DNA from: Apostichopus japonicus
Taxonomy: Eukaryota > Echinodermata > Holothuroidea > Aspidochirotida > Stichopodidae
Reading direction: 5' to 3'
DNA length: 64,000 nucleotides
Assembly (NCBI RefSeq): GCF_037975245.1
Contig: NC_092576.1
Location: forward strand, 15,501,611 to 15,565,610
Part shown: piece after piece, positions 54,780 to 64,000 of the stretch
Position numbering within the stretch: the stretch's first letter is position 1
How the letters are laid out: every line of letters begins with the position of its first letter
Made by a program: the position numbers and the translations under genes
The notes under the pieces: model-generated
Databases searched by the model: none
Seen by the model: the letters and a program-made list of their open reading frames with translations, nothing else
Told to the model about the DNA's origin: nothing

Positions 54780-55940
54780 TGAATATGAAGAATAAAATTG
54801 ACACAGCTTAAACATTAATATAAAAAAATATATATATATATAAATCTGCGCCTGAATAATAGACTGACCTCAACCATGATTTATTTATTTTTTTAAATTA
54901 TTTTCTTATTTGCTAGCGAGCTGCTCCTCTCCTTAATACCCAGAAGCGGTACTGTAGAGGGCTTGGTCGGAGATGGGGGGGGGGGGGGGTGATGCAAAAT
55001 GATTTCTTTTTAAAAAGGCTTCAGCGGAGACAATGAATCCTTGCCCCTTGAGACATTGGTGATTATAATTTATTAATTAGTTATGTCAGTAATTTGATTG
55101 ATATTCTATCTTTGATTTTCTTTTTTTTCCCCCTCTGAATTGTTTGGTGACCTTTCATAAACTTTTGGCGAACCTAGAAAGGGGTCTTTGAATACCAGTG
55201 GGGATATATTAAGAAAAAGGAGAATTACTTGAATAATCTACCCATGCATGTTTTTTTCTTCCCGCCTCCTAATTGACCCCAGTCCCCTTAACCCCATTCT
55301 CCCCTCATGTCTCCCCAAAGGGTATCAATTAGAGGAACTGAGTGCGGGTATAGATATAACCTGTCCTCTTCCCAAGCTTGTGACGTCAATGTTACGTGTT
55401 TTCACCCAGTTTCGCTCTTTCCATCTCAATATAACAGAATAGACAAGCTATTAATCACACCGATATACAAGTTCGGATCCTAATGATCGATCGTGTGTGA
55501 AATTGAAAAAAAAAAAAAAAAAAATCAAGATTCAGCTTTTTTCCTCCACATTGGTTAGTTCTCTTAAGTTTTAATTAATTAATTAATCTAACGAGATCTT
55601 CTGAACAAAATCAAAGACACCATCCGTGGACAATGGAACGACTGTATAATTCCCTTTCATGGTGTAATCACTCCAAGCAGAACCATTCGTTTGAATAACT
55701 TTAGAAAGGGGAACGAAAATGGTATATGCCTTAACTTAATACTGGTATATATTTTGTAATGTCACTATGGGACGCATTTGCCGAAACACTTCACTTCCCG
55801 CCACTACTCTCTCGTCGTTAAATGTGTGACCTGGGTCAAGAACTGACGTCATTCGCTGACATGCGCATCTCAGATCTAAAGGGAATCGTGACACTGACAA
55901 TGAATACATGGCGTCGCCAAGATCATATACATGACCATAG
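54780..55940. other. intergenic DNA, no gene recognised
   Basis: G-run near 54975-54990, poly(A) near 55509-55523, otherwise unique. No exon supported. Confidence 0.4.
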
Positions 55941-55953
55941 TGCAGCATAGTGT

Positions 55954-56758
55954 ATGGCAAAACATATGGAACAAACACCGCATAATATATCCGCGGATTA
56001 ACTTAAAGATATACGCGTATGAATTCGAATTTATACACGTATATATTATAAGCCATTCATAAGGCTTAAATATATCCGCGTATTAATTCGAATATAAACA
56101 CGTATTAATTCGAATACATATGAGGATTATTTCGAATATATACACGTATTGCACCCAAGCCGAAAAGGTGTGAGGTTATATTTGTTCTTAACGTGAAGCA
56201 TATTATGCATTTATATGCCAGGGTGTTATAACACACTAACACGTGTTATGTTTTGGGAGCATGCGAGAGCTAGATATGTTAAAGATACAATACAGTAAAT
56301 CGTAGTGGTATTATATATATATATTTTTTATACATATATTTTTTTTTTTTTTTAATATTTTTATTTAATATAAAATATATTTTTATTTATTTATTTTTTA
56401 TATATTTTTAACACAGGCCGCAATAAAATGTGCCTCTAGCATAACACGTGTTATCATGTTATAACACAGATGCATATAAATGCGCAATATATTCAAGTCG
56501 AAAACGCTATTATAAGCAACTGTACAATTCGGTTCGGGTGCGTATTAAGGCATGCTGTTGTGTAGATCAAGTACGTTTGGCCGTCAAATAGAGACCAATC
56601 TCTCATCTATTGCACTGACGAAGCTACAATATGATCACTCTCGAAACTCGCTTGTGTAAACTATAAAACATGCCAGTGATTGTCTGAATTAAAACGTGTA
56701 TATATTCATATTAATTCGAGGATAAATTATGCGGTGTTTGTCCCATATGGCTTGTCAT
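55954..56758. mobile_element. second palindromic element of the CGCGTATTAATTCGAATA family, 805 bp
   Basis: The left end ATGGCAAAACATATGGAACA plus AACACCGCATAATATATCC mirrors the right end (GGATAAATTATGCGGTGTTTG... ending CTTGTCAT). The ends match those of 47933-48349. The centre holds a further inverted pair (TGCATTTATATGCCA...GTTATAACAC and its complement near 56445-56480) with TAACACGTGTTA palindromes, probably a nested element. No clear target duplication. Confidence 0.8.
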
Positions 56759-56799
56759 ACTCGTGTACCAGGAGATGCGGTATAGGTTTGGCACCACAA

Positions 56800-57780
56800 T
56801 TAGCCTGAGCAGTGTACATCCGCGAAAACAGGTAAAAGTACCTAATGTAATGCTTGTTTAAGCATGTTATCAGTTACCATCATTGTTTGTTCTGCCTTTA
56901 TATGGAAGATCATAACTAAAATACAGATGGTGTGAAAATATGGGAGGATCGAAGGTGATATAAACCATTTTAGAAAATCTTGCTTAAATGTTGTTATTAC
57001 TCCGAGCGAGCAGATGGAAGGGTGGGGGTTCAGTATGCTAAACTTGCTCCTCTTCTAGCTCAAAATCTTAACGGTCATGATAAAGAAGTTTGTAAGTGCC
57101 ATGATATGCCAAGATCTCAGCTATCATGCGGTGGGTAGGATATGCCAGTTGAAATTTTCTATCTATGCTTTGGCAGGTCTTGAAAGTGAGGAGTTTAGTG
57201 TGTAAGTCAATGGAACAATTAATTGTGGTGCAAGACCTATGGTGGCATACTCCTATTAGAGTCTATATCCATCCGCTCGATTGTTCTCCTTCAGGAAAAG
57301 TGCCAAAAAAAGCAGCAGGAGAACATCTTTTTTGACCTGTTATCAATCATGATCTAGTTTTTTTGTGTCTTGCATGTTCAAGAACATGAATGGAAGTACA
57401 TGTGGTGAAACAATCGGGTAAATTGAGGCAGTTTTAAACCCATTTAGGCCTCCAAGAAGCATCGTACGAAAATTGTTTACAACTGAGTGAAGAGGTTTGT
57501 TTACAAGTGGAGAAAACTTCAGACTCTGATAGCAAAAAAATCTGCGCGTCATGGTACGGAAAATTGATAATGCCATGAATGGCCAACTTGTCAGCTATCC
57601 GGTGATAGGTAGCGTTTAGCTAGTGAAAACTTCTATCTAGACTTAGAGACCACATTACTTTTGTGATTTTGTGTGTTAGTCAACGGGGCTTTTAATGGGA
57701 GTATGCTACCCTATAGGCATGAATCACTCTTCGATGGAACGCGCAAGGGAACTTTATTTTGTTACTTAAACTTAGTTTGT
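56800..57780. other. intergenic DNA with a degenerate duplication
   Basis: 57060-57260 and 57520-57700 share scattered words in the same order (CAGCTATC, TTCTATCTA, GTGTGTAAGTCAA-like). No gene seen. Confidence 0.35.
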
Positions 57781-57839
57781 TGCTGTCTAAACTAAAGTTG
57801 TTGCTGCTATTTGACCATGTTGCTGTTGTTCGTTTATGT

Positions 57840-58012
57840 CTTAACATACGTTGATGCCTAAACTCACGTTGATGTTTAAACTCACGTTGATGCCTAAACT
57901 CACGTTGATTTTTAAACTCACGTTGATGCCTAAACTCACGTTGATGTTTAAATTTACGTTAATGACTAAACTCACGTTGATGTCTAAACTCACGGTGTTG
58001 TCTAAACTTTGG
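57840..58012. repeat. 18-bp minisatellite (ACGTTGATGCCTAAACTC)n
   Basis: About nine units alternating CCTAAACTC and TTTAAACTC forms, degenerate at both ends. Non-coding. Confidence 0.9.
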
Positions 58013-58283
58013 TTGCTATCTTAAGTACCGTTGTTGAAACAAAAGACGCTGTGAACGAAAATCATTCTTTCTTTTCAAACAGTCACTTCTTCTTAAAAAT
58101 TCTACCAATCCTACAGATGATTGTTTGAAACGAAATAAAGTCATAACAAACAACCGCAAGTTGCTTCCGTGCAGAGCTAACAATATTTCTGTTACAGAGA
58201 TGTTCATGCTAAATATAGTTAATGATTTTTTTTTTTCCAAATTCGAAAGGGGAAAAAACAACATCCTGTGAAAACGGCAAAAT

Positions 58284-58430
58284 TCGTTAACGTCCTCATT
58301 TGTAGTAACAGCCATGTATATAACGTTAACAACGTGATTTGTATAGCAACGACCTTAACACAATCACGTTGTTAACGATTTTTACATGATAGTTGCTACA
58401 AATCAGGACATTGTTAACGATTTTGTTAAC
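58284..58430. repeat. imperfect palindrome of about 145 bp with GTTAAC ends
   Basis: The left arm (TCGTTAACGTCCTCATTTGT... GTTAACAACGTGATT) is the near complement of the right arm (AATCACGTTGTTAAC ... CAAATCAGGACATTGTTAAC) around a short centre near 58345. It looks like a small foldback MITE. Confidence 0.8.
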
Positions 58431-58861
58431 GTAATAATTGAATCACTGTTTTGATCACAAAATGTTATGAGTTGAGACAATCTATGAATTGTGTGGGTAA
58501 GCTAACATCTCTGATACTGAAAATTACTTTTCGAATCACAGTATTCACACCACAGTATACTTTCATCGTTGCCAACTTGCGTATATTTTCGCGGTCCTTT
58601 TGACCACGTACTTAAATCATGAGTTTGGCGCAGTGTTCGCGTGTATAAACTACTGTATTTCATACATCGTCAAAAGTAGGCATTGAAGTTTGAGATATTT
58701 GAATCGACCTTGCATAAAAAAAGTTATTTACATATACTATCAGTTTCGTGGATCTAGTTGATTTAAAATGATGCAAAAGCATCCTGGGTAAATGATCAGT
58801 TGCTCTATGATTGAATGTAGTCCGCGCTTCGCGAGCAACACGAAGGGCACAACGTACGTAA

Positions 58862-58949
58862 GGAGTGTTAGCTCAGTGGTTAACGCCGGTGCCTTTCAAT
58901 CATAAGGTCCCGAGTTCGAGTCACTCCCAGATTTAAAAAAAAAAAAAAA
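58862..58949 (+). mobile_element. tRNA-like SINE with poly(A) tail
   Basis: GGAGTGTTAGCTCAGTGGTT starts with a good box A, followed by a box B-like GAGTTCGAGTCACTCC, and the 5' GGAGTG pairs with the 3' CACTCC. The anticodon arm does not place a T33, and an A-run follows directly at about 58935-58949. It therefore reads as a short SINE or retro-pseudogene, not a functional tRNA. Confidence 0.65.
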
Positions 58950-58954
58950 ACGAA

Positions 58955-59579
58955 AAACAGGTACAGACAATTGTGCAAATGTTTGGTTTTGGTGAATATA
59001 AGCAATCATAATTTGAAGGTTATCATTGTACAAATGTGTCCTGATGCATTACTTAAAGGTCTGTTGTTTCAGTTTCATCAAACTTGGTCATATATACTGG
59101 ATCGCCTTCTTCCTATGACTCCTTCAGGATATTAAGAAACTGTTGTGTGAAAACAGCAAACCCGTGGGTGGACGTGACACGGATATCCTTAGTATATCAA
59201 ATACTAATCAGCACCAGAGCCCCATTCGTTCCTTTCATTGCCGTACCAAACTGTTCTATACAAACAGATCTATACCAAACAGTCTCTGAATTGAGAAACA
59301 GTATTAAAGAAAGAAATAGTATGTACAGTAGAACAAAATCATCAAATGTACTTTTTTGCTCTCACGTAACTTGTCATGGACAGCAAGCTATACATCCATC
59401 ATCATGTAGTCACATCGACTTCTGCTTTTTTTATATGAACTCATAAACCTTTAGTACAGTCTTTGGTATATAAACCTATATGCACTGTATTACCATACAC
59501 GCAATCAACTCATTTTTCAATGAAAAAAGTATACTTTCTAGTCCATTTTCGTTTTATAGATCATGAGTGTGTCTGTGCA
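58955..59579. other. intergenic DNA, no gene recognised
   Basis: One plus-strand frame of about 120 codons (59084-59446) has no recognisable domain and is not bounded by clear splice sites. I do not call it a gene. Confidence 0.35.
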
Positions 59580-59587
59580 GTTTTTCT

Positions 59588-59922
59588 CAGTGGCGTAGGA
59601 AGGTACTTTTGAGTGGGGGGGGGGGGGCTGAAGACTGATGGCCGGAATGGGGGTCTAAGGGGAGGGGGTGTCCCCTCCCCTTTGGAACTTTTTGCATTTC
59701 CAGGTGGCCTCAGATGCAATTTGGTGCAATATAGCACACTTCAACACCCAATCCATTTTGTAAACTTAATTTTGTATTTTCACCTGGCCTTAGATGCAAT
59801 TTGGTGCTCCAAATGAGATGAAGCGGGGGGGGGGGGGCGGAATGATACTTCCGCCCTCCTCATTTTTCACTGGGGAGGGGAGGGGGGCTGGCGCCCCCAG
59901 CCCCCCGGTTCCTACGCCCTTG
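59588..59922. mobile_element. hAT MITE, GCGTAGGAA family, 335 bp
   Basis: The left end CAGTGGCGTAGGAAGG and right end GGTTCCTACGCCCTTG are inverted repeats. The 8-bp target duplication has one mismatch (GTTTTTCT at 59580-59587, GTATTTCT at 59923-59930). The orientation is opposite to the copies at 12197 and 42550. Confidence 0.93.
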
Positions 59923-59938
59923 GTATTTCTCCTCCCAG

Positions 59939-60610
59939 AGATGTTATCCAAAGCAGCACTGTTTAGAAAAGCTGAAGAAAATGATCAGGTATTTTTAGAG
60001 GGTTGTTGTAGTACCTTTGTAATGCATTATATTATAACTGTGCTATATAATTACCTCATCTGTAAACATTTTGATGCATGCAGGAAGGAGACAAATAAAA
60101 CATGAATGGAATTGTTCCCCCACCCCCCCCCCCCCAAAAAAAAAGAAAAGAAGAGGGGTACTTAAACTGACAATTTGAAGAAAATGGTCCCAGATATTTA
60201 GGAGCAGATCCTGACACAAAATGTATCACATGCCCCTTTACCTTCATTAACATGGCAACAAAATGTTTGCTAGAACCTGGAATTCCGATCAGGTTCAATG
60301 TCGGTCAATGTCTACCTGTGCAGTTAACAAGGTTCGGTTAAAAGGCTTCCATATATGTAATGTCAAATTTCAAATCTGGTTACTCTCCAAGATGTAATAA
60401 TACATGAACACCATTATGATCACAATGCAGCTACAAACCATTATCCTTCATTTAATTTTCATTTTTCTTTCCTAGAATCTGCAAACAGAACCAATGGTGG
60501 TTTGGCATAGTTCAAGAAGCAGCCAACAAGTTCATCCTCTGGGGGCCAAAACATGGTACCCCTGGTGCAAGGCATTAAACCTTTCTGCATTTCCTACTAG
60601 AGGACAGTAG
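59939..60610 (+). CDS. candidate last two exons of an unidentified gene
   Basis: An excellent acceptor (tatttctcctcccag) precedes a 50-nt block, 59939-59988, reading (AG) MLSKAALFRKAEENDQ and ending CAG|gtattt. A second strong acceptor (atttttctttcctag) starts an exon at 60476, which in phase 0 gives 44 codons to a stop at 60608. An AATAAA lies at about 60846. I recognise no domain, and the second block could be untranslated. Upstream exons were not found; a MITE sits immediately before the first acceptor. Confidence 0.25.
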
Positions 60611-61043
60611 GGCTGAAAGTACGTCTGAGCTATCATCCCTAATGGAAGACAGAAATGACTGGAAATCTCGATGCCAGGTTATTGTCCGGCCAACTTCTCC
60701 TACCCCTCCATGATGATAATGGTCGACCGAGGTCGAACTGATGATGATGATGATGTTATTGTGTTGCGAAGATTAGAACAACTGCTGATGTGTTATTTTT
60801 CCTTCAAAGAATTTATATTAATTGACAAGATGAGCATTAGATACAATAAACAAGTGTAACATTTTGAAGGAGGGAGTGTGAAGAGGAGGGGAGTGATGGA
60901 TTTGGCCGCATTTTATGAATATTTTAGACATCAGAAATGACACTGCTTATATATTTTCTTGTTGTTGTTTCCTTGTATTGTTAGTACTTGACAACATGAG
61001 TTTTAGACAATGAACAGCTGTGAATTTTGAAGAAGGGTGTGTG

Positions 61044-64000
61044 CAAGGGCGGCGGAAGCACTTTTAATCTGGGGGGGCACCGACGTCGAAGGGCACTTTT
61101 CAGAAATTCGATTGGACTGATGCAGCCTGATATTTGGAACCCTTTATAACTCTTATTGTATTATCTTATTTGCATATACACATCACTCCATCAACCCCCC
61201 CCCCCCCCTCCAAGGAAAAAATACATACTAGCACTGCAATATCCAATGTGCAAATTGGGAAACAAGGAACAAGTTTTCTTTCGAGACAAAATGAGGTGAA
61301 ATCATTATAAAGTCCAAGTCCCTGCACACGCGATCGATACATGCATGAAAGCAAATTAAATATGTCAAAATACAAAAGGATGGGGTTTAGGTTATGGGAT
61401 ATACTCATTATTCATAGTAGGCTTTAAATGGCTTCTGCTTATTACAAAGTAACAATGTAATATAGCAATGCATTTTTGGAAATGCATAAGGATTTTTTAG
61501 GCAAATTGAATATGCATAATGGCACACACCAGAATGGTAGAGAGTCTTGTGGTAGAAAACATTCAAAACTTCCCGAAATATTTCATCCGACGTGGGTTTC
61601 GTCTTGTAAACTCCTTGGCGATATCCCGTATGACTAATCCGTCCGTTCTTGCTTTATGGATATGAAGCATTAGCATGTTGTTATAACGTTGTTCACCAAT
61701 TGTGCTCCGCAAGTATGTCTTTATCCGGCGTTGGACAGAGAAGGATCTCTCTCCGGAGGCTGCGCTCATTGGTGCCAGAAGGTATATATGTATTAGGCGG
61801 AGCACATTGGGAAATGCCAGGCGAATGTCATTGTGGTCAGACAGGAGAGATACTACGGTATCCATTGATGTAACTTTCTTTACCAGAGGAAGTCTCTGTT
61901 TGATGATTCCATTTAACAATGCCAGTTCCGCTTGCAGACAGTGGAAGTCAACGTCATTCTTATATAGACTCTTCGTCTGTTCGCTGAACCCAAAATCGTG
62001 GCCATTTGAGGAATTGATAAGTGCCGTCTCGATATCAACTAGGACTGTATATGATGTTTGTTGAAAGCGTCGCCCCAACTCGGAGATACAGACGTCAATT
62101 GCCCCGCAATGCTCCACTCGATATAGATCCTCTGGGGAAGCGAACATGTGTTGTTCTGCATTTCCAAGCTGTAACCGACGAGGAACTTTTCTGTGCCTAG
62201 GCAGCTCTGGTGGATTTACAAATTCAATCTGCTCTGCTGCTGAGACGGTCTGCTGGTAGTATACTTGAAAAGAATTTCGTTGCCGTTGGAGATTTTTTTC
62301 CAAAGCATTAACGCATTCAACAACTGTTTGTGCAGTTATAGATGGTTTTTGCATAGTAGATGCAACTTGTTCGGAAACGCTAAAAATATTCAATGCAGAG
62401 TGTAGACCGATGAATGTCGAGAACTTCTCCATTTTGCTTGCCAAACCAAAGGCAGTACTGGCACTGTCACCAGAGGAATTATCACCTGTACTAACCAGAG
62501 TGGCATACAGACCCTCGTAATTGTGCAGGATTGCAGAGATTGACTTTGTTCGAACTGTCCATCTTGTTGGGCACAGCATATGCAAGTTCTCAACGTGGTC
62601 TGCCGTATATTCCGATGCGATATTCTGGTAATTTGCCATTCGCTTAGGTGAAGCGTGAATGAATGCTGACACATCCTGCGCAAAACTCAGCGAGTCTCGA
62701 ATCATAGTACTAGACTTAACACAGCCTTGGAGGGCCAAATCTAAACTATGATTGCAACAATGCAAGTACAGAGCTGATGGGTTTTCTGCCGTAATTCTAG
62801 TCGCTACCCCGCTGAGACTGCCAGACATGTTTGCGGCACCATCGTAGGATTGCCACCGACAGTTGTCTAATGGCAGATTACATCGCAAAAGAATATCCTT
62901 TAAAGATGCAGTGATTGTTATGGCGTCTGTGCTGGTCAACTCATACATTCCTACGAAGTCTTCATGTACAGCTATATCTTCCTCTAGAGAAATCCATCGC
63001 AATACGCAAGTCATCTGTTCCTTGTTACTGATGTCTCTCGATTCATCTGCAATTATCCCGTAGAGGCCCTTCGAAGTTGTGTGAATTTCTGAAATTATCG
63101 AACGAAGCACAGAATTGCCCATCATTTCTATTAGTTCGTTAATGATCTCATGACTAAGATAGCGCCTATCTTCAACCCATTGTGCTAATCCAGGTACATC
63201 ATTTGCTCTACATCTTAAGAGTTGTATCAAGTTACTTTCATCATCATTTTTTCCTCGAATGCTTAATCCTTGACGCGTTAGGTATTGGATACTTTCAATC
63301 TGTTTCAATAACAGCTGTCTGTGCATTTCTTGCATTTGGATTTGTTTGCTATCTAATTTGATCGCAATATTTTGCTGTTTGTCTTCAAAACAAGCTATTT
63401 TCTCAACCGCCTCTGCATGGAAATGTGAACACGCATGCTTGGAGAGTTTTTCATAACACTTCTTCCAGTTACAAAATGCTCCGGAAAAGAAAGCCTCTTC
63501 TCCCCCGTGACTAGCGGTTATGAGATTGTAGCCCAATGCACGCTTACAAATATGGCAAGAGATTGTTCCTTTTGTCATGCAATAACTGAGCCAAGTGTAT
63601 TGCCTGAAAATGGATTGGGGACACAGTCGAGTCTTTGAAGCACTACCTTTACCGGTTTTCTGTTTAACTGATGTTTGCTTAATGTTATCAACTGTTGGGT
63701 GGAATGGTCGCTCTCCTGTGCAGCAAGGTGACTGACATGGTAAGCCTTTTGGTTCCTTCAGTTCTGCTGCACGTTCTACTTTCGCGGGACCAGTCTCTTG
63801 AATCGGATTTTGTTGGTGTGGATCAAGATCTTTATCCTGCGTCCAATGTTCCTCTTGATTCAGTTCCTCTGATTCTGCTGACTTCCCTGCTGTTTCTGTA
63901 TCAGTAATCTCTTGAACCATTAAACTTCCTTGGAGAGAGTTTGTATTTTCATCCTGCTCATTCACTTCAATATTACTATACTGAGGTGTTTCACACTCTG
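61044..64000. mobile_element. hAT transposon with intact transposase, one end visible
   Basis: The terminus CAAGGGCGGCGGAAGCACTT starts at 61044, preceded by GGTGTGTG (candidate 8-bp target duplication, partner outside the window). The sub-terminal 260 bp are shared with the non-autonomous copy at 24640-25280. A long transposase frame on the minus strand (from the window edge to 61563) lies inside, followed by about 520 bp of 3' non-coding DNA. The other end is beyond 64000. Confidence 0.85.
61563..64000 (-). CDS. hAT-superfamily transposase (ZMYM1/TTF-finger type), 5' end beyond window
   Basis: An uninterrupted frame of 812 codons is visible. The first ATG is internal, so the true start lies past the window edge. 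Numbering from the GTG at 63965: acidic, low-complexity N-terminus (1-110); TTF-type zinc finger with C137-x-x-C140, C165, C170 and H177/H181 (about 115-185); a coiled or helical linker (200-235); then the RNase-H-like core. The catalytic triad fits D307 (A-D-E-S-R-D), D375 (S-Y-D-G-A-A-N-M-S-G) and E739 (S-G-E-R-S-F-S). C-N-H-S-L-D-L-A (404-411) and P-T-R-W-T (466-470) are family signatures. The C-terminal hAT dimerisation segment spans 725-775. It cuts and pastes DNA at matching terminal repeats, producing 8-bp duplications. No stop or frameshift is seen, so it may still be active and could mobilise the copy at 24640. Confidence 0.9.
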   Translation of the reverse strand, partial: ECETPQYSNIEVNEQDENTNSLQGSLMVQEITDTETAGKSAESEELNQEEHWTQDKDLDPHQQNPIQETGPAKVERAAELKEPKGLPCQSPCCTGERPFHPTVDNIKQTSVKQKTGKGSASKTRLCPQSIFRQYTWLSYCMTKGTISCHICKRALGYNLITASHGGEEAFFSGAFCNWKKCYEKLSKHACSHFHAEAVEKIACFEDKQQNIAIKLDSKQIQMQEMHRQLLLKQIESIQYLTRQGLSIRGKNDDESNLIQLLRCRANDVPGLAQWVEDRRYLSHEIINELIEMMGNSVLRSIISEIHTTSKGLYGIIADESRDISNKEQMTCVLRWISLEEDIAVHEDFVGMYELTSTDAITITASLKDILLRCNLPLDNCRWQSYDGAANMSGSLSGVATRITAENPSALYLHCCNHSLDLALQGCVKSSTMIRDSLSFAQDVSAFIHASPKRMANYQNIASEYTADHVENLHMLCPTRWTVRTKSISAILHNYEGLYATLVSTGDNSSGDSASTAFGLASKMEKFSTFIGLHSALNIFSVSEQVASTMQKPSITAQTVVECVNALEKNLQRQRNSFQVYYQQTVSAAEQIEFVNPPELPRHRKVPRRLQLGNAEQHMFASPEDLYRVEHCGAIDVCISELGRRFQQTSYTVLVDIETALINSSNGHDFGFSEQTKSLYKNDVDFHCLQAELALLNGIIKQRLPLVKKVTSMDTVVSLLSDHNDIRLAFPNVLRLIHIYLLAPMSAASGERSFSVQRRIKTYLRSTIGEQRYNNMLMLHIHKARTDGLVIRDIAKEFTRRNPRRMKYFGKF

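Noticed and set aside
58862-58927. Functional tRNA gene
   Set aside because: Good boxes A and B, but no anticodon loop with T33, imperfect T-arm, and a direct poly(A) tail point to a SINE.
61649-63907. Plus-strand frames of 60-120 codons opposite the transposase
   Set aside because: Shadows of the conserved minus-strand hAT transposase frame.

Overview
The window is animal nuclear DNA, most likely from a marine invertebrate deuterostome. An echinoderm such as a sea cucumber is my best guess, but this is inference. Supporting signs are spliced genes with GT-AG introns, CCCTAA telomere-type repeats, AGGCCTA-rich intergenic DNA, very long (AT)n arrays, tRNA-derived SINEs, hAT elements and other transposon remnants. 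Coding density is low. I see no rRNA, operon or CRISPR. Exons were read by eye from splice consensus and reading frame; no RNA evidence was available.

Layout. 1-8400: mostly repeats, with three minus-strand exons (8311-8125, 6415-6364, 2124-2072) that splice in frame into a single-pass membrane protein followed by the start of a family-3 solute-binding / ionotropic-glutamate-receptor-like domain. 8400-14880: no gene seen; hAT MITEs, a dispersed gene-free repeat and a GATATC-rich AT tract. 14900-17200: a signal-peptide exon and half of an immunoglobulin V-like domain on the minus strand, broken by one extra base. 17200-21470: repeats, including a palindromic element carrying telomere-like DNA.

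21478-39369 is the main gene of the window. On the plus strand, thirteen unique exons and 17 near-identical 45-nt microexons splice in one open frame of 1292 codons. The order is a KMT5A-like SET domain, one diverged 45-nt microexon, the 17-copy microexon array, a short linker, an acidic segment, two zinc fingers, a tyrosine-recombinase-like domain with nearly all catalytic residues, and a C-terminal SANT/Myb-like domain. Exon units repeat about every 486-504 bp and are arranged as dimers and one recent 1.47-kb triplet duplication. The 3' flank holds a diverged tandem repeat and a poly(A) signal near 41756.

41800-61000: mainly transposon and satellite territory. It holds hAT MITEs with perfect 8-bp target duplications, palindromic foldback elements (47933-48349, 52908-53984, 55954-56758), tRNA-like SINEs, a decayed LINE reverse-transcriptase tail and several minisatellites. 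61044-64000: one end of an apparently full-length hAT transposon with an uninterrupted transposase frame on the minus strand that runs off the window. A 641-bp relative of this element, with the same termini, sits in the SET gene intron just before the microexon array.
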